Assembly (NCBI GenBank): GCA_963792125.1
Contig: CAWBVA010000001.1
Span: 62,001-126,000, forward strand
Length of the DNA: 64,000 nt
Direction of reading: 5' to 3'
Source of the DNA: Methanocella_A sp963792125
GTDB lineage: Archaea; Halobacteriota; Methanocellia; Methanocellales; Methanocellaceae
Shown here one piece after another: positions 16,742 to 24,384 of the stretch. Under the pieces are notes generated by a model. It was not told the DNA's origin. It did no database searches and saw nothing but the letters and a program-made list of their open reading frames with translations. Position numbers and translations under genes: made by a program. How positions within the stretch are numbered: position 1 is the stretch's first letter; each line of letters begins with the position of its first letter.

Positions 16742-18739
16742 TCATTTGCCTCCCGAGACCTTGCGGTAGTGATCGAGCTCCTCTTTCAGGTACTCCGGCA
16801 TGGTCGCGAAGACGTTCTCGAACAGCTCGTCCATCTTCGGGGGCGGCGTCTGCTCTGCATCCTTCGCCGCTTTATCGACATCGGCGTCGATCTCGTCCCT
16901 GAGCTTTTTCTCTTTATCGTCGTCCCAGAGGCCCTTTTTCACAAGGTAGTTGCGGAACCGGGTGATGGGATCGGTCGCCTTCCTGATCTTCTCCATCTCC
17001 TCCTTGCTCCGGTACAGGTCGGGATTATCGGCCGTCGTATGTGCACCATACCGGTAGCAAAGCGCCTCGATGAATGTCGGCCCGTTGCCCTCCCGGGCAT
17101 GCTGCAATGCGTCCCTGGTCATCACGTAGGATGCAAGCACGTCCATGCCGTCCAGCCGGTAGCTCGGGATGCCGTAGGCGATCCCCTTCTGCGCCAGCGT
17201 CTCGGCATGCGTCTGCTCCTTGACCGGCGTGGAGATGGCCCAGCCGTTGTTGTTGCTGATGAAGACTGCCGGCACCTGGAAGACGCCCGCAAAGTTCAGT
17301 CCTTCGTGGAAGTCGCCGCGGGATGTGGCCCCGTCGCCGAAGTGACAGAGGACGACATATTTCTCTTTGCGTATTTTCGCCGCCCAGGCGAAGCCCGTAG
17401 CATGCAACACCTGGCTGCCCACAGGTATCACGATGGGCGTGCAATTGACGCCTTCGGGTATCTTGTTGCCGTAGTCATTGCCCATCCACACCATGTTGAG
17501 CTGCTTCATGGAAACGCCCCTGATCATCATCGAGGCCAGCTCCCGGTACGACGGCACCAGCCAGTCGTCCGGCTCCATCGCCAGCGCGCTGCCGACCTGT
17601 ATGGCCTCCTGCCCGCTGATCGGCGGGTACGTGCCCATCCGCCCGGCCGCCTGCAGCTTGATCGCCTTCTCGTCGTACATGCGCCCCTGCACCATGAACC
17701 GGTACATCTTGAGCAGCAGGTCCTCCGGCAGCCCCGGGTCATACTCGTTCGCCGTCCCGTCCTGCGATATGATGCTGAAGGTCGGGCCCTTCTCCAGCCT
17801 GTAAAGGAATTTATCGTCCATCGTCAGCCCTCTTCCCTGCGTTCGGTGATGAATCGTCGTTGCGAACGCGTTCGCAACGAACGCGAAATAGTCCGCCGCG
17901 TGATAGGAACTCCTCACGAACGGCCCCGCCGCCACATAGCCGAAGCCCAGCGATTTTGCATAGTCCGCCAGCCGCTCGAACTCGTGAGGCGACACATACC
18001 GCTCTACCGGGGCCTGGCCCTCCCCGGGCCGCAGGTACTGCCCGAGAGTCAGGATGTCCACGCCGGCCTCGCGGATGTCGATGATCGCCTCTTTCACCTC
18101 GTCACGACTCTCGCCCAGGCCCAGCATCAGCGAGGTCTTGGTGATCGTATGCGGCGACATCATCTTCACATAGCCAAGCACACCCAGCGACTGCTCATAG
18201 CTCGCCCGATGGTCACGTATCGACGGCGTGAGACGCTTCACCACCTCGACGTTGTGCGCAATCACGTCAGCGCCCGCCATGATGATCGTGCCCAGCCTGT
18301 CCAGCCGCGCCGAAAAATCAGGGATGATCGCCTCGACCTTGGCCGTGGGCCGTTCCTCACGCAGCGTCCGTATACAGTCCGCATAGTGGCCTGCGCCGCC
18401 ATCGTCGAGATCGTCGCGGTCAACAGAAGTGAGGACGATGTAATCGAGATCCAGCATCTTCGAAGCCGTGGCCAGCTTCCAGGGCTCGGTGGTGTCGACA
18501 GGCGCACCGGCCTTCGAGTGATTGACCGCGCAGAAACGACAGGCCCGGGTGCATGTGTTGCCCAGGATCATGAACGTGCAGCTGCCGGAGTCCCAGCATT
18601 CGGCGGTGTTCGGGCAGTGGGCGCTGGAACAGACGGTGTGGAGGCCCAGGCCCGTCAACACGTCGCGGACATGAGCGTAAGTTTCCGTGCGCGGGAGACG
18701 TGTCTTCAGCCAGGCTGGCTTCGGCAATGAATCCTGCAT
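16742..18739 (-). CDS. lipA-pdhA: Lipoyl synthase fused in frame to 2-oxoacid dehydrogenase E1 alpha
   Basis: One 665-residue frame. Residues 1-about 300 are lipoyl synthase, a radical-SAM enzyme inserting sulfur into octanoyl-E2. It has the auxiliary cluster CSSAHCPNTAEC, the radical-SAM CTRACRFC and the terminal RSSY. Residues 307-665 are E1 alpha, starting MDDKFLYRLEKGPTFSI and carrying the TPP motif HFGDGATSRGDFHEGLNFAG ... ISNNNGWAIS. An internal ATG at 17821 with a GGGAAGAGGG site just upstream could start E1 alpha alone. In the +1 frame a TGA lies 2 nt before that ATG, the usual operon spacing, so a single indel in the LipA tail could have created the fusion. A TATA element 22-29 nt upstream of 18739 suggests a leaderless transcript. 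Confidence 0.85.
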   Translation of the reverse strand: MQDSLPKPAWLKTRLPRTETYAHVRDVLTGLGLHTVCSSAHCPNTAECWDSGSCTFMILGNTCTRACRFCAVNHSKAGAPVDTTEPWKLATASKMLDLDYIVLTSVDRDDLDDGGAGHYADCIRTLREERPTAKVEAIIPDFSARLDRLGTIIMAGADVIAHNVEVVKRLTPSIRDHRASYEQSLGVLGYVKMMSPHTITKTSLMLGLGESRDEVKEAIIDIREAGVDILTLGQYLRPGEGQAPVERYVSPHEFERLADYAKSLGFGYVAAGPFVRSSYHAADYFAFVANAFATTIHHRTQGRGLTMDDKFLYRLEKGPTFSIISQDGTANEYDPGLPEDLLLKMYRFMVQGRMYDEKAIKLQAAGRMGTYPPISGQEAIQVGSALAMEPDDWLVPSYRELASMMIRGVSMKQLNMVWMGNDYGNKIPEGVNCTPIVIPVGSQVLHATGFAWAAKIRKEKYVVLCHFGDGATSRGDFHEGLNFAGVFQVPAVFISNNNGWAISTPVKEQTHAETLAQKGIAYGIPSYRLDGMDVLASYVMTRDALQHAREGNGPTFIEALCYRYGAHTTADNPDLYRSKEEMEKIRKATDPITRFRNYLVKKGLWDDDKEKKLRDEIDADVDKAAKDAEQTPPPKMDELFENVFATMPEYLKEELDHYRKVSGGK
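17857..17880. repeat. Perfect 24-bp palindrome at the lipA/pdhA junction
   Basis: Half-site TCGTTGCGAACG is followed directly by its exact reverse complement, with no spacer. It encodes part of the LipA tail (F-V-A-N-A-F-A-T-T) 36 nt before the internal pdhA ATG. A DNA-binding dimer site or an mRNA hairpin controlling pdhA translation are possible readings. Confidence 0.85.
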
Positions 18740-18754
18740 AGTGATATATTTATT

Positions 18755-18803
18755 TTTTAATATATAATTACTTTTACCGCATTTTCTGTAACCAATACTT
18801 ATG
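18755..18803 (-). promoter_or_regulatory. Promoter region of the lipA-pdh-lpd operon with a shared upstream motif
   Basis: The reverse strand reads TAATTATATATTAAAAAATA at 18751-18770, giving a TATA box 22-29 nt before the start codon. Immediately upstream (18779-18803) is a 25-nt motif beginning GCATTTTCTG on the plus strand. A 20/25 match lies at 19330-19354, at a similar distance from the next minus-strand gene. This may be a common operator or BRE-type context. Confidence 0.45.
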
Positions 18804-18866
18804 CGGGGTAAGGGATAGCAGCAGGCAATGCCAGGAATAAAAAGGAGATAGAGCCGGCTGGCTTCA

Positions 18867-19265
18867 TCAGGATTTCCGGGAGGCTTTCCAGGGGTATATG
18901 ACCGTCATGGCTACCGAAAAGAACAGCATGGAAAGGACATTCATAATTTCGCCGTCAGGAAAGTCCAGATAAAGGATGAAATAAGCGAACGCGACAGACA
19001 TCAAAAACATCGTCACTACTAACGAGATCACTATGTCCCGGTTGCCCAGCGGGTTTTTGATAGCGAAATAGGCCAGTATGACGATCAGCAGGCAAAAGAC
19101 TGCGAATAGCTTCACCATCGATTCCTGGTAGCTGGCAAACTGCATGAGCGTGATCATGAACGTGTCCGTAAAGAACCAGTGAAGTATTGCCATTATTACA
19201 TTGACGATCGCTAAAATGGCCAACAGGATTTTGACTATCAATAATCGACTTTCGACGCTCAGCAT
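18867..19265 (-). CDS. Four-helix integral membrane protein, unknown
   Basis: 132 residues from the ATG at 19265 (an in-frame TTG at 19280 is possible). Four hydrophobic stretches lie at about residues 8-29, 45-65, 75-95 and 106-124 (for example LLIVKILLAILAIVNVIMAI). No motif identifies a function. The upstream region shares a 25-nt motif with the lipA operon. Confidence 0.6.
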   Translation of the reverse strand: MLSVESRLLIVKILLAILAIVNVIMAILHWFFTDTFMITLMQFASYQESMVKLFAVFCLLIVILAYFAIKNPLGNRDIVISLVVTMFLMSVAFAYFILYLDFPDGEIMNVLSMLFFSVAMTVIYPWKASRKS

Positions 19266-19483
19266 ATTCCCCACACTCAAATTTTTTATAAAATTATTGA
19301 TATGTGCATACTATTTAATCGCTTTTATTGCATTTTCTGGAACTAAGATTTATAACCATGTAAGCGCTTTTGATGTAATGGCATGTGCCAGGATGCAGGA
19401 TATGACGATTTGCGGTCGCTCTGGTACGGAATCAGGCGAGCGAAAATGTTATATTGCTGTATGTTATAGTAGGATGGCGGCAT

Positions 19484-19556
19484 AGCCCCGTAGTGTAGTG
19501 GTCAATCATAGGGGACTCTGGATCCTTTGACTTAGGTTCGAATCCTGACGGGGCTA
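19484..19556 (+). tRNA. tRNA-Gln (anticodon CTG)
   Basis: 73 nt fold into a cloverleaf. The acceptor stem is AGCCCCG/CGGGGCT with discriminator A, the anticodon loop is C-T-CTG-G-A on a GGGGA/TCCTT stem, and the T arm is TTAGG-TTCGAAT-CCTGA. CCA is not encoded. The last 15 nt plus downstream flank are repeated at 35415-35452, as at a tRNA-targeted integration site. Confidence 0.92.
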
Positions 19557-19579
19557 CTAGTTTTGAGGGGCTCCCGGGG
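19542..19579 (+). repeat. Candidate attL: tRNA-Gln 3' end plus flank
   Basis: 25 nt (19542-19566) are identical to 35415-35439. After one mismatch, 12 more nt (GGGCTCCCGGGG) also match. The copy covers the T-arm 3' strand and acceptor 3' strand of the tRNA, as expected for a tyrosine-recombinase attachment core. Confidence 0.6.
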
Positions 19580-19601
19580 GCTTTTACAAAAGCCCCCTGG
19601 G
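19573..19601 (+). terminator. Hairpin downstream of tRNA-Gln
   Basis: CCCGGGGGCTTTT pairs with AAAAGCCCCCTGGG around a very short loop, a strong stem directly after the tRNA. Likely the tRNA transcript end or a barrier between the tRNA and the island. Confidence 0.5.
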
Positions 19602-19684
19602 TCTCGACACAATCACAAGTGCCGAAGGCACCATTTTAAGGATCGTTTTTGAAGGGGTGCAAGGGGGAACATTTTGGAAAAATA

Positions 19685-20068
19685 TCACTTGTACTTTTTC
19701 ACCCGGGCCAGATTCCCTTCCTCGTCGTAGATCTTCCATTCCCCGGTTCTCTTCCCATCCACGAACATACCGACATCCATGAGCTTGCCGTTCGGGTGAT
19801 ATCGTTTCCATTCGCCGACCTGCTTGCTGTTTACGAACTGGCCTGTCTGCCACAGCTCTCCGTTTTCCCGATACCATTTCCACGGACCGGTCATCTCGTC
19901 GTTCTCATATTTTCCCGTGGCCTTCACCTTGCCGTTGCGGAGGTAATACGTCCACGTCCCGGTCTTTTTGCCGTCGCGATATTCACCGGTGATGGCCAGC
20001 TTGCCATCGGTGAAATATTCCTTATGGAGCCCGGTCTTGGGCGGCTTGTTTTCTTTATCTGCTTTCAT
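19685..20068 (-). CDS. MORN-variant (YwqK-like) repeat protein
   Basis: 127 residues from the ATG at 20068 (GGGG site 5-8 nt upstream). Five or six repeats of about 23 residues follow G-x-(Y/F)-x(2)-(D/N)-(K/E)-x-T-G-(T/P)-W-x-(Y/W)-Y-x(2)-(N/D)-G, for example GEYRDGKKTGTWTYYLRNGK. This is the antitoxin-YwqK/MORN-variant pattern, which forms an extended beta sheet. No adjacent toxin gene is visible. First gene of the island after the tRNA. Confidence 0.75.
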   Translation of the reverse strand: MKADKENKPPKTGLHKEYFTDGKLAITGEYRDGKKTGTWTYYLRNGKVKATGKYENDEMTGPWKWYRENGELWQTGQFVNSKQVGEWKRYHPNGKLMDVGMFVDGKRTGEWKIYDEEGNLARVKKYK

Positions 20069-20207
20069 ATTACCCCTTTCAATTACCCGATCAATCAGCC
20101 TGGCTATTGTAAACAAATCGATAAGAGATTGTCACAGGCAATATTTAATATACTTTATCGGTTTAGCCCGAGGCCAGGGAGGTAATAGAGATTAAGGAGA
20201 AGAGTGC

Positions 20208-20426
20208 ATTGAGGCCAGGGAAGTTAAAGAGACTTTTAAAAACGGGGGACTTCTGGCAAAGGTTACGGGGCTTTCTTGCCAGAGGGAAAACATTCTAGAA
20301 AGGGTTGACGCGGATACCCGCCGGGGACGACCAAACAACGTTTACCGTATTGATACTAAGCGATACAACCTATTATCGACTTATAGCAACGTCGTAAGCT
20401 TAAAACAGGATGTTGGGCCGCAGTAA
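20208..20426 (+). pseudogene. Remnant of a winged-helix DNA-binding (replication-type?) protein
   Basis: An open frame of 72 codons without a conventional start reads EAREVKETFKNGGLLAKVTG, then a short linker, then a conserved-looking DADTRRGRPNNVYRIDTKRY segment to TAA at 20424. The R-G-R-P-x-N-V-Y-R wing is typical of C-terminal winged helices in archaeal plasmid or primase/helicase-type proteins. A partial duplication (GAGGCCAGGGA at 20170 and 20211) disrupts the upstream part. It lies immediately before an iteron-like and AT-rich region. Confidence 0.4.
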
Positions 20427-21062
20427 GCCGATTATTTTCCTTTTTGGCAAGCACATATAATAAGCACTATTTTCCGCGCATTTTCCGCGCTCAGCTATTC
20501 GGCATACGTCGGCATTTTCCTCTTTTCCGCGCCTGTTTTCGCTCCGTAAGCAAGAAAGATCAAAAGATCAAAAAATTCTTTTTTCTTTAATATCTCTCTC
20601 TTTTAGAGATTATATTAAAATATAAATTAATAATAAGGGAGAGGTAAAGCGATTTATTTTCCGCGCTAATTTCCGCGCAAGCCCAAGCGGAAAATGCGGA
20701 AAATAGGAAAAACGGCATAAGATTTCCGAAACGGTCATAGCGCGGAAATTCAGATTCATGGATCGGGGCCGGGCCGGAACCGTAAGGTGTAGGCCATTAC
20801 TTCCGGGTTACGCTCCCCGGTTAAGCGAAAATCAGGGGATGATTTTTTGTTTGTATTGTCCGGTATTTTTCGGGGAGCGTAAGGACGGTTGCGGATGTTT
20901 CGCAAGGAAACGGGGATTGGTGAATAATCCCTTTTTTCGCAATCGTCCGATCTTCTTATGGTTTCCCGGTCATTTATAGTTGATTAACTATTGTTATATC
21001 GGCAAGCTTTGTTAAGCATATGTTAGGTGTTTAATGTTAAAATCATTCAATAAAGTTGTCCA
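20427..21062. other. Iteron-like TTTTCCGCGC cluster and AT-rich tract (possible origin of an integrated element)
   Basis: TTTCCGCGC/TTTTCCGCGC occurs at about 20470-20479, 20481-20490, 20523-20532, 20657-20666 and 20670-20678, and inverted at 20740-20749. Between the groups, 20575-20650 is strongly AT-rich with a small inverted repeat (AATATCTCT/AGAGATTATATT). Further right a 12-bp perfect inverted repeat TTACGCTCCCCG (20808-20819 with 20871-20882) is present. A possible small CxxC peptide at 20840-20979 is too weak to call. The layout resembles a plasmid replication origin. Confidence 0.45.
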
Positions 21063-21386
21063 ATGGTAAGGAAATTAATCGATAGCCTTATCGTGCCCCG
21101 GTACTATTTCATTTTGGTGTTAAATTTGGAGCTAAAAAAGGTCGCGGTAATATCTTTCATGTTGGCGTTTACCAGTAAAATCCTTATTACACTAACTTCT
21201 GTATTTTTACAGGCGACAGGAATGCCGGGATCAACGGGTATACTAAAATATGGTCTTGGTATGATCATACTGATCATACTGATTTTTGGAGTTGTGGGGG
21301 TAGTAGCCTTTTGGGTGTTTGTTTTATCCGCATTTGGCATTGCTGTGCAAAAATTTCCCAGAAGAGATGATGATCTGGAGATATAA
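21063..21386 (+). CDS. Small membrane protein, unknown
   Basis: 107 residues with hydrophobic segments at about 26-50 and a strong one at 65-93 (GMIILIILIFGVVGVVAFWV), ending in a charged KFPRRDDDLEI tail. No recognised family. Low GC like the rest of the island. Confidence 0.5.
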   Translation: MVRKLIDSLIVPRYYFILVLNLELKKVAVISFMLAFTSKILITLTSVFLQATGMPGSTGILKYGLGMIILIILIFGVVGVVAFWVFVLSAFGIAVQKFPRRDDDLEI

Positions 21387-21615
21387 ATGGACTAATCCCG
21401 ACTCCATCCTTTATAGCGTAAACGGTTTACTATTATGTGTGATGTCGGGTGAGTTGTTAATGTGCTGGACGTTGACGGGAAAAGCTATACCGGGATCATT
21501 ATGGAAGCGTTATAATTTTGGGTTGAAATGGGGGGTAGGACAACCCGGCCGTTGAAAGTACCTTGTAAGTAAATAATATGGACTTGGGGAATCGATCCCC
21601 GGCCAGTCCTTGCCA

Positions 21616-21780
21616 TTATCCCCAGCCGCCGTGCCTGCCCGGGCCATGTAGAATAAACCAGTCGGAGTCCAAGCCGTCGGAGCAATACTCTTGTACTTCT
21701 CCACACCGCTCGCAGTGACGGCGCTTACAATCCTGGCTATAGTGCCACTTGTGCAGTCTAAGCAAGCATAATAGCTTCAT
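21616..21780 (-). CDS. Small zinc-finger-like protein (54 residues)
   Basis: Begins MKLLCLLRLHKWHYSQDCKR and contains a C-x4-C-x2-C arrangement (DCKRRHCERCGEVQEYC) plus HKWHY, a common layout for tiny archaeal zinc-binding proteins. GGAGGG about 10 nt upstream of the ATG supports translation. Function unknown; one of several microproteins in the island. Confidence 0.6.
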   Translation of the reverse strand: MKLLCLLRLHKWHYSQDCKRRHCERCGEVQEYCSDGLDSDWFILHGPGRHGGWG

Positions 21781-21850
21781 CGCTTTTCACCCTCCGATTC
21801 CTGATCGATTTTACTAAAAAAGTAAATTTACATTATTATCTTTGTTTGTA

Positions 21851-21961
21851 TTACTTACCTTTCGGAGGGTTATTAGTTCTTCCGCCGCCTGATTTATTGC
21901 CAGTCGTGCTTGGGTAACCGCCCGTGCCTTTGCTTCCGCCTTTGCTTCCGCCTTTGCTCAT
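21851..21961 (-). CDS. Gly/Ser/Lys-rich microprotein (36 residues)
   Basis: Starts MSKGGSKGGSKGTGGYPSTT, then continues with GGGRTNNPP and ends PKGK. A strong AGAGGTGA site lies 5-8 nt upstream of the ATG. The G-G-Y-P-S-T-T-G-N-x-S-G-G-G-R pattern reminds me of small unannotated proteins in other prokaryotes, but I cannot verify this. Disordered, basic, possibly nucleic-acid binding (inference). Confidence 0.5.
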   Translation of the reverse strand: MSKGGSKGGSKGTGGYPSTTGNKSGGGRTNNPPKGK

Positions 21962-22078
21962 TATTTCACCTCTTTTTTTACAGGTTTATTATATCTCAAT
22001 ATCGTTATAGTTTATGTCATAAAAGTATAATAAGGGGTAAGGCTCGGCCCAATTTATGACTATAAATGCATTGTTTGT

Positions 22079-22213
22079 TCATTGATCATATTGCGGTACG
22101 CGGATCGGCGCCGACCAATCCGGGCACGACCAGATCGTTGTCAAGATAAAACCGGGGCGATCAAGGACTGTTGTCAGTAGCAATTCGCATAACTGCCCGG
22201 GAAACCCGATCAT
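22079..22213 (-). pseudogene. Truncated copy of the island Cys-rich (CPDW) small-protein family
   Basis: 44 codons from ATG at 22213 end in TTIWSCPDWSAPIR, matching the VWCCPDWRAPIKE ending of the copy at 32250-32423. FPGQLCELL aligns with FPGPLCGLL. The N-terminal CxxC part is missing because the frame is interrupted upstream (TAG and frameshift). The remaining 22214-22480 and 21962-22078 hold no gene I can support. Confidence 0.5.
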
Positions 22214-22481
22214 CGAATAAATGCCCGGCCCGTCCTAATCGATTTTTGATTCTCGACTAACTGAGAAAAAGTAAAATTATAATTTACATATGATAATTTC
22301 ATTTCGGACTTATTTTGCCAAATGGGGATTTTCGGTCTTCAACGATCTACCAATCAAACGTTTATAGCATTAAAGTTAATCATAGTGGTTACAGTATTGC
22401 ATCCTGCCAGGATAGACAATCCTAAAAAGGAAAAAGGAAGAAAAAAATAAAGTTAAGGGCGGCCGTCGACCGGCACGTCCC

Positions 22482-23621
22482 TTACTTGATCACGTCAATG
22501 ATGGACGAGGCAGCCTTGCCTTTCCTGGCAGGGAACCGGCCGCCGGGATAGTCGACGTCTTCCGTTGCGGCCGACTTCTGGCCGCTCTTGCCGACTACCT
22601 GTGGCGACTGTACTCCTGTCATGATGGCGAGGACCCTCACTTTGCCCTCGTATTCCTTCTGGATGCGTGCGCCCCAGATGACGTTGGCGTGGGAGTCCAT
22701 CTCGTAGGTCAGCGATTCCGCGATGTTTTCGGCCTCACTCAGCGTCAGGTCCGGGCCGCCGGTGATATGCACCAGCGCTCCGGTCGCACCGCGGTAGTCC
22801 ACATCGAGCAGCGGGTGGTCCAGCGCGGCCTTGACAACATCGGCCTTGTTCTGGCTCTTGGTCTCTCCAACGAGCATGACCGCAACGCCTCCGGCATTCA
22901 TGATCGCTTTAACATCGGCGAAATCGAGGTTGATGAGCGATGGCCGGGTGATCGTCTCGGATATGCCCTTGATGGTTTCTGAAATCAGCTGGTCCATGAC
23001 CGAGAATGCCTGCTCCAGCGGGAGGTTCGGGACCATCTCTAGCAGCCTGTTGTTGTCCAGCACGATGACTGTGTCGGCAGCAGCCCTTAAGTCAGCGATG
23101 CCTTCTTCAGCCTTAACCATCCTCGCACGTTCAACCTTGAACGGCGTGGAGACCATGCCGACGACGATGGCGCCCTGCTCCCTGGCGACCTGTGCGACGA
23201 TTGGCGCTGTGCCTGTGCCCGTTCCGCCACCCATGCCGGCCGTGATAAATAGCAGGTCAGTGTCCTTCAGGACTTCCTGCAACGTGCCCCGTGCGAGCTC
23301 TGCCGCACGCTTGCCTATCTCCGGGAACCCGCCGGCACCCAGGCCGCGAGTCAGCGATCTTCCAACCAGGATCTTCTTGTCGGCTTTGATCACGTCGAGG
23401 TGCTGCTTATCGGTGTTGACTGCGATGGTTTCAACGCCGTCGACGCCGATGTTGTACAAGCGGTTGATTGTATTATTGCCAGCGCCGCCGCACCCTACGA
23501 TCTTGATCCGGGGGAGACCAAAGTCCTCAAAGTCAGCCCCCGAGGTGTTCTCGCCCTTCTCGTTCCGGTACTCTCGTTCCATTTCGGTGTATTTCAGTGC
23601 TTCTTGCACGAATGATTCCAT
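22482..23621 (-). CDS. ftsZ: Cell-division GTPase FtsZ
   Basis: 379 residues of the tubulin/FtsZ family. GTP-binding glycine motif KIVGCGGAGNNTINRLYNIG near residue 40, the tubulin signature TAGMGGGTGTGTAPIVAQVA near 133, and the T7 catalytic loop LINLDFADVKAIMNAGGVAV near 230. It polymerises into the division ring. The N-terminal extension of about 35 charged residues and the ordinary C-terminus fit archaeal FtsZ1. It stands alone, GC-rich, inside an otherwise AT-rich region, without the usual translation/secretion neighbours. It could be the resident gene or a second copy. Confidence 0.93.
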   Translation of the reverse strand: MESFVQEALKYTEMEREYRNEKGENTSGADFEDFGLPRIKIVGCGGAGNNTINRLYNIGVDGVETIAVNTDKQHLDVIKADKKILVGRSLTRGLGAGGFPEIGKRAAELARGTLQEVLKDTDLLFITAGMGGGTGTGTAPIVAQVAREQGAIVVGMVSTPFKVERARMVKAEEGIADLRAAADTVIVLDNNRLLEMVPNLPLEQAFSVMDQLISETIKGISETITRPSLINLDFADVKAIMNAGGVAVMLVGETKSQNKADVVKAALDHPLLDVDYRGATGALVHITGGPDLTLSEAENIAESLTYEMDSHANVIWGARIQKEYEGKVRVLAIMTGVQSPQVVGKSGQKSAATEDVDYPGGRFPARKGKAASSIIDVIK

Positions 23622-24384
23622 ATATATTCCATCCCCTGTTTTAGGTTTATTATCTGATCAAGGCAGGCAGTACGAAGCCTCGGAATGCGCGGCGTTCGCG
23701 CATGCCTGTTACAGAAACCGCATTTTTCACTTTCGAACGCTATTTTTCCGGGCCGTCCTGGTTAGATACTGGACGATGTTCATAGGCTGAAGTCGCAGCC
23801 CCGACAGGAAAGGCAAGCTAAACTTTACAACAATTCCGCCTCAGGTAAAGGCAGTGCTCATTAATCTAGCGATGTCGATCAAATTGATTACCTATCAATT
23901 GATCCAATCCAAATCCCAAGCTTAATATTCCCTTCTACACATTTAAACCAACCGGTGTACTCCAGTGAAAAAATTATTGTAGCATGCCGCTTTCGTTTTC
24001 CGATCTGTACTTACTAATGGACAACTGCAGGCACACCAGGCGACCAGTAACCAGCCGTAGGTTGAGGTCTCTGATGTTTCGGGCGGCCTCCACAAACCCA
24101 GCCTCCTAAAAATATGGTCTCCGCGACGCTAAACACAGAGTCATGAAGGAGTTCTGTCAATTCCCCCTTAGAACCCCGGCCGAATGCAATGGCGGGCATT
24201 CGCGTAAGCCTTGGTTGCCACGTGAATGTTAAACGATCCCCCCACGTTAATGAGGGGGATATAGTTAGCTTGCTGTAAGTGAGACAATTTTCTTATAAAA
24301 ATAGCGTTATAATATTAAATGCTGCTGCGTATATTGTTTTCTCAATTATCCATCGTATTTTCTATAATAAAAAGGAAATGGTTT
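23622..24384. other. Long intergenic region with one doubtful microprotein
   Basis: No convincing gene. On the minus strand an AGGAGG site lies 9 nt before a GTG at 24093 that opens a 39-residue frame (stop at 23974) reading AARNIRDLNLRLVTGRLVCL; the spacing is good but the family is unknown. A GGGGGATC/CCCCCTCA inverted pair near 24233-24262 could be a terminator. The rest is AT-rich. Confidence 0.3.

Noticed and set aside
16592..18730. 712-codon plus-strand frame opposite lipA-pdhA
   Set aside because: Antisense by-product; no motif, while the minus strand carries radical-SAM and TPP motifs.
20758..20979. Possible Cys-rich peptide (FCLYCP ... GCGCF)
   Set aside because: Weak start signal and overlap with an inverted repeat; not enough to call.
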